Below, in pieces: positions 44,786-55,114 of a DNA stretch of 64,000 nt. This stretch comes from Muscardinus avellanarius (lineage: Eukaryota > Chordata > Mammalia > Rodentia > Gliridae). The stretch is from contig OY726566.1 in NCBI GenBank assembly GCA_963383645.1, forward strand, positions 93,556,029-93,620,028, given 5' to 3'. Under the pieces are notes generated by a model. That model was not told where the DNA came from. It made no database searches and saw only the letters and a list, made by a program, of their open reading frames with translations. Within the stretch, counting starts at the first letter, position 1; each line of letters begins with the position of its first letter. The translations under genes and the position numbers were made by a program.

Positions 44786-45706
44786 ATGGGAAAGAGGAAT
44801 AACACTGGAGCAATGAATGCCCACAACCCCACAACATCAGAACCCGATAAAACAGAAAATCAGAGATTTCTAGAAGATCAAATCAGGAAAATAACTGTAG
44901 AAATAATAGAGGTGCTTCGAAAAGAACTCAGAGAGAGCCAAAAAGAGATAAAGGATGCAATTAATGAAGTAAAGGCCTCAATTAAAAGCACAAACAACTG
45001 ATTAGACCACATGGAGAACAGAATCTTGCTCTTAGAAGATGATCATTCCAAAAATGAACGCATAGTTTCTAATCTAGAAAAAAATATCCAACAGCAGGAA
45101 TCTGACATTGAAGAAATATGGGCCCATTTTAAGAGAGCTAACCTAAGAATAATTGGAATAGAGGAGGGAAAAGAAAGTGAAACCAAAGGGATCAACAATC
45201 TCTTCAAGGAAGTAATAGCAGAAAATTTTCCAAACATAGAGCAAGAGGTTGATACACAGATCCAGGAAACTTATAGAACTCCCTTTAGACAGGATTGGAG
45301 AAGAGGATCCCCACGCCACATAATTGTCAAAATGACCAATGTGGAAGCCAAGCAGAGAATCTAAAAGGCAACAAAAACAAAGGGCCAAGTGACATTCAGA
45401 GGCAAACCAATTAGAATCACTCCAGACTTCCCAAACCAAGTCATGAGAGCCAGAAGGGCTTGGAGTAACATATTCCAAACCCTGAAAGAAAACAACTTTC
45501 AGCCAAAAATTTTCTACCCAGCAAAACTTTCTATCAAATTAGATGGAGAAATAGGAAGCTTCCATGACAAACAGAAACTGAAGGAATTTATGTCTTCAAA
45601 ACCAGCGCTAGAAAAAATACTCAAAAAGATTAACTATAAAGAAGAAATAGGTAACACACACCAGAACCAGAGAAACAAGATTTTCCTCCATCCAACAGAC
45701 AACTAA
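44786..45706 (+). pseudogene. L1 ORF1 (RNA-binding protein), two in-frame stops
   Basis: ORF1p forms trimers that coat L1 RNA in the ribonucleoprotein. The frame runs from ATG (MGKRNNTGAM...) to TAA at 45704-45706, about 306 codons, close to the usual mammalian ORF1 length. There is no frameshift but there are two in-frame stops, TGA at 44999-45001 and TAA at 45362-45364. N-terminal coiled-coil heptads ('IEVLRKELRESQKEIKDAI') are followed by an RRM-like middle ('NLRIIGIEEGKE') and a C-terminal domain with 'RARRAWSNIFQTLKENNFQP'. Preserved frame and few lesions suggest a fairly recent insertion. No ORF2 follows. Confidence 0.9.
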
Positions 45707-45779
45707 GATTGGTTATCTGTGGAGATTCATTATTTATGTTAGTCTTTTGCCTATCTCTAAATTGTATTGTTTGCTTTTA

Positions 45780-46430
45780 TTGTTGTTAGTTTTTAGGATT
45801 TCTAGTTGGAATATTAATATACCTTCAGATATAGCATTTGGAAATATTTTATCCCATTCTATTAGTAACTTTTAACTCTGTTTACATTGTCTTTGGATAT
45901 ACAATATTTTTTTTTTTAGGGAGTTTGTATACTCTTCTGTTGCCTGTGCCATTGAAATCATATCCAAGAAATCACTGCCAATTTCAATGTTGTGAGGTTT
46001 TATGTCCCAGATTTTCTTCTAAAAGTTTATAGTCTTAAGATTTATATTTAGGTCTTTTATCTATTTTGAGTTAATACTTGTATATGGGATTAAGTAAGGG
46101 TCCAATTTTATTCTTTTCCATGTAATTATTATTTTTTAACAATATTTAGTTAAAAGATTATTATTTCCTCCACCAAAGGTCGTGGAAACCTTGTCAAAAA
46201 TAACTTGATAATATAGGGAAGAATTTAGCTCTAGGCTTGTATTTAACTCCAATGGTTTATATATCTGCCTTTAGAACAGTACTACACTGTTTCAATTATT
46301 GTAGCTTTATATGGTTTGAAATCAGAAAGTATATATCTTCTAGCTTTGTTCTTTTTCAAGATCGTTTTGGGTATCTAGAGTCCATATTCCATATTAGGAT
46401 AGATTTTTTTCTGAAAAATAAATATATAAA
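45780..46430 (-). mobile_element. Ancient L1 ORF2 fragment captured inside the chimeric L1
   Basis: Antisense to its host. Landmarks are 'atatccaagaaatcactgcc', 'agtttatagtcttaag', 'gagttaatacttgtatatgg', 'gtaagggtccaatttt' and 'caattattgtagcttta'. It matches old mammalian L1, not the young squirrel L1: the matching point of the 25.2 kb element reads 'gcagggtgagaaagtggg'. Confidence 0.8.
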
Positions 46431-46747
46431 TATATGATAGTTTCATCTAAAAAAAATAGAAAAAAATATTCTCTGGTAAGAAAGAAAGTAAAAAGAAATA
46501 TTGAAATGTTATCTTTAAGTCATCAAAAGCTTGGTATCAGACAAATGAAACTGTTATGTGAGATTATCATTTTTAATTTTGGATAAATTGCTATAATACT
46601 AGATGTCAACCACTAAGCCAAGCATGGGAAGGAGGGATGGGGAGAGAATGGGGTGGGAATCGGGTAGGGGCTGACTGGGCGATGTGTGCATGTATGTCTA
46701 CAAAAGTTTGTATCCCACTACGATGTATGAATACAGTGTACCAATAA

Positions 46748-46784
46748 AAAATAAATAAACAAACAAACAAACAAATAAATAAAT
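46748..46784. repeat. (AAAT)n(AAAC)n L1 tail
   Basis: A-rich tail of the chimeric L1, just before the second TSD copy. Confidence 0.9.
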
Positions 46785-47160
46785 AAAAAGCCCAACACAA
46801 GCTTCACTAGGCTAAAATCAAGGTTTCTGCAGGGTCTCATTTCTTCTTGGAGGCTCCAGGGGAGGATGCATTTCTTCGTCTTGCTACTTCTTAGAGGCCA
46901 GCCTCGTTCCTTGATCCATGGCCTCCCTCCATCTTCCAAGTGAGCTTCCTAGCATCTCTTTGCCCTTTCTTCCATGATCACACCTCACCCCCTGACTCCA
47001 GTCAGGAAAGGGTCTCCTCTTTTAGGGGCAATGTAATTAGAGTTGGCAGGCCCATATAATCTAGGATAATCTGTATCAAGGTGCTTAACCTTAATCACAC
47101 CTTAATCATACCTTATTCCTGCCTGTTCTACAATTCCACATCAACCAGATCATATAATAC
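46785..47160 (-). mobile_element. MLT1-like MaLR LTR, second part
   Basis: 'aggctaaaatcaaggtttct', 'cttggaggctccaggggag', 'cttagaggccagcctcgttc', 'ctaggataatctgtatcaag' and 'ttaatcacaccttaat'. Continues the LTR begun at 43905. Confidence 0.72.
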
Positions 47161-47345
47161 ATACTCTTTTGTGCCCCACTTTTTTCACACAGAATAACAA
47201 TTTGAGCTTCATCCATGTTATTGCTTTTATCAGTACCATATGTTTATTGTTGAGTGGTTTTTCATTATATGGATATACTAAAATTCATTTTTCCATTCTC
47301 CAGTGAATGGACATTCAGGTAGTGTTCACCTTCAGTCTCTTATAA
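47160..47345 (-). mobile_element. Old L1 3' region fragment
   Basis: 'gagcttcatccatgttattg', 'ttgagtggtttttcatta' and 'cattctccagtgaatggac' are antisense ORF2-end phrases typical of ancient L1. Confidence 0.65.
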
Positions 47346-47584
47346 ATAAAACAAAAATAAATACAGACTTATTTATAAATATAGAAATATTGATAAATAA
47401 TACAAATAGTATATAATATTATAAATACAGCAAATATAAAACATAATTATAAAATAAGCATTAAATAATATATTACTATTTTAAATGTAAATACAATTAT
47501 AAAATATAAATAATAATGAAACATTAATATAAATATTAAGTATTAGAAATAATAAATTTATAAGTTTATTTTTAAAACAAAAAT
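47346..47584. repeat. AT-rich low-complexity tract
   Basis: About 240 bp of TAAATA/TATAAA variants with almost no G or C. Confidence 0.9.
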
Positions 47585-47813
47585 AGATCCGGGCGTGTTG
47601 GTGCACACTTATAATCCCCGCACTTCGGAGGCTGAGACAGGAGGACCACACAGGTTCAAAGCCACCCTCAGCTATTTAGTGAGGTTCTCAGCAACTTACT
47701 GAGACCCTGTTTCCAAATAAAGTATAAAATAGGTCTGGGAGTATATCCTGGAGGTAGAAAAGCCCCTGGGTTCACCTCTGGTACCACCAAAAAAAAAAAA
47801 AAAAAAAAAAAAG
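47585..47813 (+). mobile_element. B1-ID SINE
   Basis: Sense, 'gatccgggcgtgttggtgc' to 'cctctggtaccacc' plus a long A tail. Confidence 0.9.
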
Positions 47814-48336
47814 AATGATGCTTATTTCTCATTAGTCATTATAAAATCTCTCTCCGTGTGCTTTTATTCTTTTGGACACTGACATAGAAGTGGAGTTGTC
47901 AGCCGTAGGAGAGGCTCCATTTTCCTTATGTGACCCGCTAAGAGAGTCCTCGGTGCTTCCCCTGCTTCTCAGCATCTTGTTCCAGTCTTCATTCTCTAGG
48001 AGGGTTTATAGAAGACTGGCTTTATTTCTTTCTCAAGTGTTTGATAGATGTCAAAAGTAAACCCATGTAAACCTGCCTTTTTCTTTTTTAGGAGTTTTTT
48101 CTTACTATTTCAATTTCTTTAATATATATAGCACTATTTATATTTTCTATTTTTATATATATTTTAAGAATTGTGTATCAAAGACTTTGTCATCTAAGCT
48201 ATGGAATCACTGGCACAAATTGGCTTAAAATATCCCCTTATTATGCCTCTAATGTATAAACAATCTATAGTGGTGCCCCTTATTTAATTCTTAATGTGTG
48301 TTCCCTTGCTTTTTTTTCTAAATCTTTGTCCTTAGG
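47814..48336. other. Intronic stretch, nothing recognised
   Basis: No element recognised. Confidence 0.4.
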
Positions 48337-48520
48337 TCAAGAGTTGACCAACTCTTTCTGTAAGGGGACAGATAGCAAATATTTTAAATGCTGTGGCCAT
48401 GCAGTCTCTCCCCTTGCCTCTCAGCTCTGCTGTTACAGTATGGAAGAAGTCATAGACAATACACAGAGAATGAGAATGGCCACGTTCTCATAAAACCTCA
48501 TCTACAAAAAGGCTTGATTT
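48337..48520. mobile_element. hAT-type MITE (MER-class)
   Basis: 'gttgaccaactctttctgta', 'aggggacagatagcaaat', 'gtggccatgcagtctctcc', 'agtcatagacaatacacag' and 'ataaaacctcatctac' have the layout of a common short mammalian hAT-Charlie MITE. Exact family name not asserted. Confidence 0.65.
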
Positions 48521-48782
48521 CACCCTCCCATGCCAACCTCTGATTTCATCACTTTCATAAACTCTTGACTTTGTTCATTTTATTAATTTTCTCAAAGGAT
48601 CCATTTTCTTGTGTCACTGATTTTCTTCTACTGTTGAGATATTTATTTTTCTGATTTCTGTGAGGGGGGGGTGTTTTCTTACTTTGGCTTTAATATTTGC
48701 TCTCTCTTATCTAACTTCTTAAAATGAAGTCACTACCCCTAACCATTTTTCTAATGTGTTTAAAATTGTACTCTTCTTTTCT

Positions 48783-48970
48783 TTTTTTACCCAGGGGCTT
48801 TTCTACGTCCGGGCTATACTCTCAAACCTATTTTATATTTTATTTGCAAACAGGGTCTCACTAAGTTGCTGAGAGCCTCACTCAGCTGAGGCTGGCTTTG
48901 AACCTGTGCGATCCTCCTGTCTCCGCCTCCCAAGCGCTGGGATTACAAGTGTGCGCCACCACACCCAACT
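48783..48970 (-). mobile_element. B1-ID SINE
   Basis: Antisense, 'cccaggggcttttctac' to 'gcgccaccacacccaac', with a partial ID tail. Confidence 0.9.
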
Positions 48971-49167
48971 TAAAGTTGTAGTTTTCTAAGTATTTTTCCA
49001 GCTGTGTCCCACAGATTTCAATATATATCACTTAATTCAAAATACTTTCTCTTTTCCTTTGGACTTCTTCTGTGAATCCCAGGTTACTTAGAAGTGTGTT
49101 GCCAAAATTTCAAATATTCAGAGACATCCCAGATACATTTTTGTCACTTATTCATAATTTAATTCTT

Positions 49168-49368
49168 AGCCGTGCGTGGTGGCCCATGCTTATAATCCCA
49201 GCATTTGGGAGGCTGAGACAGGAGGATCGCAGTTCAGGGACAGCCTCAGCTACTTAGTGAGGCCCTTTGAAAGTCATTGAGTTCCTGTTTCCAAAATAAA
49301 GAATCAAAAATAGGTCTGGGAATGTAGCTCAGAGGTAGAATGCCCCTGTGTTCCATCCTCAGTACTGT
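49168..49368 (+). mobile_element. B1-ID SINE
   Basis: Sense, 'agccgtgcgtggtggccc' to 'ccatcctcagtactg'. It runs into a TAA array. Confidence 0.9.
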
Positions 49369-49375
49369 AATAATG

Positions 49376-49410
<35 letters not shown>

Positions 49411-49412
49411 TT
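49369..49412. repeat. (TAA)n microsatellite
   Basis: About 13 TAA units at the SINE tail. Confidence 0.95.
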
Positions 49413-50014
49413 TGTAGTACTTACTATACTTGTTTTAGTAATGTCCCCAGAATATGATCTACCTTGATTACTCTTCCAAGTAAAATTGTGATGAATATTC
49501 CACATTAATTCAGTGATGTATTCTATAATTATAATTAGGATATGTATGTATATCCATATATAATTAAAATTATAATATGTATGTGCATATATATCTTCAC
49601 ACACACACACGCACACCTGCATCATGGTCTGGAATGGGTTTTGCTTCATTATTTTTTCTTTTCCCAGGAGGTCACCATTTTATGTTGCCTGTTGCTCAGC
49701 ATCTCAACACTTATTTAATTATTTTATCCAGTTTTGTAGTTGGCTCATGGCAGGAGATCTGCTCAGTATCAGTTCCCCTATCGTGGCTGAAAGCAGAAGT
49801 CATCTTCACTTTTACTGTTCTTGAGACTTAAATTGTCCAGCATGTAGCCAGGAAGAATCTCATTTTCTTTTGACGTGACCCCAGTAATCTTTGATCATTT
49901 CTAGTGGATCAAAATGTCCTAGCTTCATCTTGCATATGTTCTTCCCCGGAAAGACTCCTAGCATATCCCAGGAATCCTGGTTTCTTTTACCCTTAAGGTA
50001 TATTATTTAGAAAC
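49413..50014. other. Intronic stretch, nothing recognised
   Basis: Short CA tract at 49598-49613; otherwise nothing recognised. Confidence 0.45.
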
Positions 50015-50024
50015 TAAATCTGAA

Positions 50025-50077
50025 GCCAGGCCTGCTGGCCCACACCTATAATCCAAATACTTGGGAAGCAGAGACAG

Positions 50078-50118
<41 letters not shown>
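50025..50118 (+). mobile_element. Truncated SINE head ending in (CA)n
   Basis: TSD actaaatctga on both sides (about 50014 and 50118). About 52 bp of B1 head, then about 22 CA units, with no middle or ID tail. Confidence 0.85.
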
Positions 50119-50125
<7 letters not shown>

Positions 50126-51200
50126 TCTGAGCACTAAATGTGCTCATACACATCACACCAAGCCATTGACACCTTAATGACAGTCACGGTTAATTTCTCT
50201 GGATGTTGAGTGTTGCTGAGTAGGAACTCAGACACCTCAATTTCCCGTTACCTAGAAAAAAATAATATTGTTCTAAGTCTCAAGCAAAACTGCAGGAGAA
50301 AGGAAATTGCTGATGTTTTCCCATATGCAGCTTGACTGCAGAGAACACACTGAGTGCTGTGGGCTCCATCCAGCTGTGTCCCGGGGCACGGGGGGGGGGG
50401 GGGGGGCACAGCCTCATCCGGTTAGGCCCAAACATCGCACGGTGCTAAATGGTAGAAGAAAAGTTGGTAAAGAAAACAACTGAAAAACCTGATTGTGCTC
50501 ACTGAAGAGGAAGAGAAACTTCTAGAAAGAACCAATTACTTGTTAAATATGAAAAATAGCCGCTCACGCGATGGCGTGCGACTAAACGCGCATGAGGGAG
50601 AACCATTGAAGGATAAAGCTAGCGATGAGTTTTAGCGGTTTCTAAGGAGGAAGAAACAATATTGTAATCAAGATAACTGGACAATTTTATTACTTTCTGT
50701 TTATGAGGGCTTAGTGGAGATCATTTTAGAAAAACAATTTTTGAAAACCTGATTAAATTATCCATCAGTATGGTACGACCCCATTATTTTTGACATGAAC
50801 AAATTAGACAGGTTTTGAAAGGGTTGAAGATTGAGCAGTCGTTAAAAAAAAAAAAAAGCAGTAGTGCTGAATGAAAATGTCATTGTCACATCTCATAAGA
50901 ATCAGTCAGTATTATTAGGGACCCAGGTAGGCGACCTAACCTTTTTATCACCTTTTCATCGGTGTGAGCTTTGCCAGATAATGCCAAAGTGATTTTTAAT
51001 GGGTCACCTTAACATGTCTCAATTTCTATCTCTAAACAACAGAACTCCTTGATCCCCTTGCCAAAGAATTTAATCGGTTTCCAGGAGCATTAAATATAGT
51101 CAAATATCATTACCGTTAGATCTTGTACAAGTCAAGGTCTAACATGAGGGGAAAACCTTCAAGGATTTACCTCCGAGGAAATTTAATGCAAAGAATTGCT
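50119..51200. other. Repeat-free block with CpG cluster and G17 run
   Basis: Over 1 kb with no retroelement recognised. It includes a run of 17 G (50390-50406), a local CpG cluster (50571-50591: cgatggcgtgcgactaaacg) and AT-rich, transcription-factor-site-like stretches. No open frame. Candidate intronic regulatory or conserved element. Confidence 0.45.
50390..50406. repeat. G17 homopolymer
   Basis: A pure G-run in the sequence; quadruplex-prone. Confidence 0.95.
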
Positions 51201-51600
51201 CATGTAGTTTCATAACCCACAGATTGGCAACGACAAGAGCCGTTGCCGCCATGGCCAACACCACCAGCACCAGCTCTCCATCGTGATGCCGAGGGGCAGG
51301 GGCATGTTAGTGGACCACCTGAGCTCCCAGGGGAAGCTGGCGGAGGCCAGAGGCAGAGCCAGAGAGAGGATGCTGCCAGTGCCAGAGATGCCCCAGCATG
51401 GAGAGCCAGGGGTGTGCATGTCCTGGCTTCCCCTTCTCCTTTGCGCCTACGTTTCCCACCCTGGACTTCCTCCAGTGGTCAGGACCCCGCTGGGGGCCAG
51501 AAAACATCGAACAAGGGTCAGGCCCTCTCCCCCAGTACAGATCAGAGCCCGGAAAGGTAAGGAATGATGACTCTTAAAATAAGGCAGCAGAGTTTCAGGG
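51201..51600. other. GC-rich orphan segment
   Basis: 51236-51570 is markedly GC-richer than its surroundings, with CAG/CAC/GGC-rich text and a donor-like 'cggaaaggtaaggaatg' (GTAAGG at 51556). Overlapping open frames exist on both strands (105, 94 and 69 codons) with no recognised protein. It could be a processed pseudogene fragment, an LTR piece or a cryptic exon; unresolved. Confidence 0.3.
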
Positions 51601-51844
51601 TCCAGCCCTTTTATTATTCCCTACCGATTCCTACCCTATCTCAGAAGTTCCTGCTTCTGCTTAATTCAAGGTAACTGTTCATCATTTAAAGCTATTCCCG
51701 CCCTTCCCCCAGCAAGGAAGACTCAAAAGTCCCATCAGCTACTGCATGCATTTCAAGTCTAGGATATCCACAGTCCTCCATTTCAGGTTAGATAGATTCC
51801 TTATCTCCAAACTAGAGTGGAAAGGTAATCACTACCAATGGTGC

Positions 51845-52500
51845 TCATACAGAATAGCAGGGAAATACCACTTCATACCCATTAGGACAGCTATTGTTTA
51901 AAACAAACAAAAATTATAAACTAGCTGATGTCGTCAAAGATTAATCTGGAGAAAATGGAAGCCTTATGCATTGCTGGCAGGATTGTAAAATGCAGCCACT
52001 GTAGAAAACAATTTGGCTGCTCCTCAAAAGGTTAAATAAAGAATTACACTATGATCCAGCAAGTCTACTCCTAGGTATACACCCAGAAGGATTTTAAAGC
52101 AGGGACTATAATAGATACTTGTACACCAATCGACAGCATTGTTCAAAGCCAAGCAACTGAATTGCCTATCAACAGTTGAATGGAGAAGCAAAACATGCTA
52201 TGTATATGATAAAATATTCTTCATCTTTATAAAGGATAAATAAAATTCTGATATGCTTACATTACAGCAAAGACAAACCTCAAAAACATTCTAAATGAAA
52301 TGTACTAGACACAAAAGTGTATATATTGAGTAATTCCAGTTATTTGAAGTGTCTAGCATAGGCAGATTTATAGCACATGGTAGAATAGTGGTTATCCCAG
52401 GCTGAGGGGATATGGAATGTTACTATTGTTTAATAGGCATAGAGTTTCTTGGGATGATGGGAGGATTCTTGAAATAGGTGGTTACACAGCATTGTATATG
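51845..52500 (+). mobile_element. Old L1 3' region (sense)
   Basis: 'aaataccacttcatacccat', 'aatggaagccttatgcattg', 'tgatccagcaagtctactcc', 'caacagttgaatggagaag' and 'cacaaaagtgtatatattg' give the ORF2 end of ancient L1 in order. Confidence 0.78.
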
Positions 52501-52667
52501 TACTTAATGCCACTAAAATGGCTTATATGACAAATTTATCCATTTTAAATGATTAATTTTTATTATGATATAATATGCATTGATACATTTGTACATTTTC
52601 ACCCAAAATTTAAAAAATAGATGAAGTTCAAAACAAAAAGGAAGCATTGATTTAAGCATGCATTAAG

Positions 52668-52865
52668 CCAGGCATGGTGATGCATGCTTGTAATCTCAGC
52701 ACTTGGGAGGCTGAGATAGGAGGATCACAAATTCAAGGCCAGCCCCAGCTACTTAGTGAGGCCCTCTGCAACTTAATGAAATCCTGTCTCAAAATAAAGA
52801 ATAAAACAGGGGTTGGGGTGTAACTCAGAGGTAGAATGCCCCTGGGTTCCATCCCCAGTACTACA
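52668..52865 (+). mobile_element. B1-ID SINE
   Basis: Sense, 'gccaggcatggtgatgcatg' to 'ccatccccagtactac', followed by AAAT and ACAT arrays. Confidence 0.9.
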
Positions 52866-52867
52866 AA

Positions 52868-52923
52868 AATAAATAAATAAATACAAACATACATACATAC
52901 ATACATACATACATACATACATA
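52868..52923. repeat. (AAAT)n(ACAT)n array
   Basis: Three AAAT then about nine ACAT units. Confidence 0.94.
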
Positions 52924-52988
52924 AGCAAAAAAACATGTTAAAATGCAAGGTTGCTGCAGTCTTTTCTGATCCCAAGGCAGTGGGTGAT

Positions 52989-53203
52989 TTTTTTTTGGGG
53001 GGGGTATTGGGGGTGGAACCCAGGGGCTTTTCTACCTCAGGTCTACACTCCCAGACCTATTTTATACTTTATTTAGAAACAGGGTCTCACTAAGTTGCTG
53101 AGAGCCTCACTAAGTAGCTGAGGCTGGCTTCGAACCTGCACAATCCTCCTGTCTCAGCCTCCCAAGTGCTAGTATTACAAGCGTGCGCCACCACGCCCGA
53201 CTT
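52989..53203 (-). mobile_element. B1-ID SINE
   Basis: TSD ggcagtgggtgat exact at 52976-52988 and 53204-53216. Head ends 'gcgccaccacgcccgactt'. Confidence 0.96.
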
Positions 53204-53216
53204 GGCAGTGGGTGAT

Positions 53217-54460
53217 ATTTATCACTTACTTCAGGCACCCATCCCATGTGGCTCTTGCCCTCTGCCAACACGTCGTCTGGTCAGAGTTCTCTGCCTGTTG
53301 GTGTTGCATCTAGCCTTTGTTCCTCAAGGGCCTGGCTCTTTGTGGGTTCCCCTTTGTCAGGTTGCTGTGGGTTTTCAGTGACTTTTACAGTGGACATGGA
53401 CATACCAGGAGGGATCCCAGCAAATGCAACACAATCTAGCCTGCCCTTACTTTCCCCTTGGTAAATCAGGTCCCTCATTCCAGGCAGCCAGGTAACCCCT
53501 GTGTCTGCCTGTTGGTTCAGTGGCGTGAGAAGTCCAGAATAGCCAGATGGCAACCTCTCCTTCCAGTTAAATGTGGTCATTGTTGCATCTCCCAGTGGGA
53601 GCATTCCTGGTCACCACCAGCCCAAGAATTGGAGAGAAAAAAGCAAAACTTCCATGAGTAGTACTGCTAATGAGAAGAGGGGTCATTGCTACTTTGGTTC
53701 TCAGAGTCCCAGATCCTTGTTATTGGGCGGGGGATGGGGCACTGTATATTGGTCTCTCCATCTCAAAGTATTCCCATGGTCTAGCCTTCTAAGTAATTTC
53801 CCAACTGGTGCATAGATGAATTCTGCCTAGGCCATTCCAACCCCTTTGTCAGGCACTGTCTGTCTGGGCATTTGGGTGTACAACAAGAGGGGAGAATTCT
53901 AGGAGATTGCTCCCTGCTTCACCGCTTTTGTTGTAAAAATAAGTTTTAGGTCAGCCACATTGTTGAATGGGATACCGTGAGTGTGAATAAGACCTTGAGT
54001 AGACCTACTGGAGTGGTGCTGGTAAAATATTTTAGGCAAGCTAGGAAGGTGGTTCCGTACTCAGAGCCTGAGTTACAGGTGAGTACAGTACCACCTCTGA
54101 GATGTGGAAGTCTGTCCATCTGCTTGACCAGTCCTCTCCCTTCCTGGCTCTGTTCTGTGTCGTTAGAAAACTCCTCTTCACCCGTTATGTCCTAGGCTCT
54201 CGGGGCTGTTATCTCAAAGCTGGGCTGCGCAGTAGAGAGCAGTGGGTAGTATACATGGGTGGGGGGAAGGAAGAGAAAGGGGTGGCCCTAAGTGTATTTG
54301 TCCTGTGAGCGGATATAGCACTTAGATAAAAATCTATCACTCTGAAACCATTTATCATGTTTCCTTCATAATTTCATTGACTCTGCAGATTTTTTTTGCC
54401 CTTCCTTTCAGCAGATAACAGAATTATTTAAAGACTAAATGGAGATGATTTTGTGCATCT
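53217..54460. other. Possible MaLR/ERV internal sequence
   Basis: No SINE or L1. Phrases such as 'gtgagaagtccagaatagcc', 'ccaagaattggagagaa' and 'ttgagtagacctactggagt' recall MaLR (THE1/MLT1-int) internal sequence, but I could not recover gag or pol motifs. Frames of 60-107 codons on both strands carry no recognised domain. Confidence 0.3.
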
Positions 54461-54650
54461 TTGGCAAAATTCTCTTAAATGAGTTCTTGTAAGACAGCCT
54501 TCTTTAAGGATTATAATTGTGTGATAAAATTAAGTTAGGCAGGTTGAGCCCTCTTGGTAAAATTCTCTTAAATAACTTTTTGTCAAATCATCCTCTTTAA
54601 AGATTAAAAAAAAAATTGTGTGGTAAAAATTCAGCTTAGCAGGTTTAATA
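54461..54650. repeat. 93 bp tandem duplication
   Basis: 'ttggcaaaattctcttaaat' at 54461 and 'ttggtaaaattctcttaaat' at 54554 begin two diverged copies. 'ttagcaggtt' and 'ttaggcaggtt' close each. Confidence 0.85.
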
Positions 54651-55100
54651 CCCTTCTTGGGTTTTCTAAGCCTCTGTGTGAACTTATTGACCAACTGGTT
54701 ATGAAGAGGACTGTGCAAATGGGATTCAGTACCTAAACCCTGCAAGTTTTGGGTTCTGCCTCCTGTTTCTGGCTGGTTCTGATGATCTCTGGGCGATCAT
54801 GAATACCTTCACCTTCTCAACATAGTCATTCTATTGCACGTGGCACTCAAAAATATGTAATGTCCTCATTAAATACTGTATTTTAAGAGTAAGTAAAAGA
54901 TGAAGACTATGTGAAATATCAGATGAAGAAAGAGGAAATAATTCTAGCCCAGATGCCAGGTGGCTGTGATTCTGTCAGGGGATGGCGACAGCATCTTTAG
55001 CATACCTAAAGCCACAAGTCCAGACCAGCCTCAGTTCGACCGCCCATTGCCTCCCAATTTGGCTCTAGTAACTATAATACCCATACCCTCCTGTCTTCCA
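54651..55100. other. Intronic stretch, nothing recognised
   Basis: No recognisable feature. Confidence 0.4.
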
Positions 55101-55114
55101 TTTGGGGATTTCTT

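Larger units (their letters stand above)
43996..46784 (+). mobile_element. Chimeric L1: 5'UTR + ORF1 + foreign insert + L1 3' end, no ORF2
   Basis: Flanked by a perfect 15 bp TSD, aaaaagcccaacaca (43981-43995 and 46785-46799), inside an old MLT1-like LTR, so the whole 2.8 kb entered in one event. Order: L1 5'UTR (43996-44785), ORF1 (44786-45706), a ~0.9 kb middle holding antisense ancient L1 ORF2 sequence plus AT-rich DNA, then the 3' end of the young L1 lineage (about 46600-46750) and an (AAAT/AAAC) tail. ORF2 of its own lineage is absent. It was presumably mobilised in trans. In lacking ORF2 it resembles HAL1-type half-L1 elements. Confidence 0.85.

Noticed and set aside
51243..51567. GC-rich frames of 105 and 94 codons
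   Set aside because: No recognised homology and overlapping frames on both strands. Kept only as an unresolved GC-rich segment.
53217..54460. A definite endogenous retrovirus call
   Set aside because: Only loose textual resemblance to MaLR internal sequence. No gag, protease or polymerase motif and no flanking LTR pair were found.
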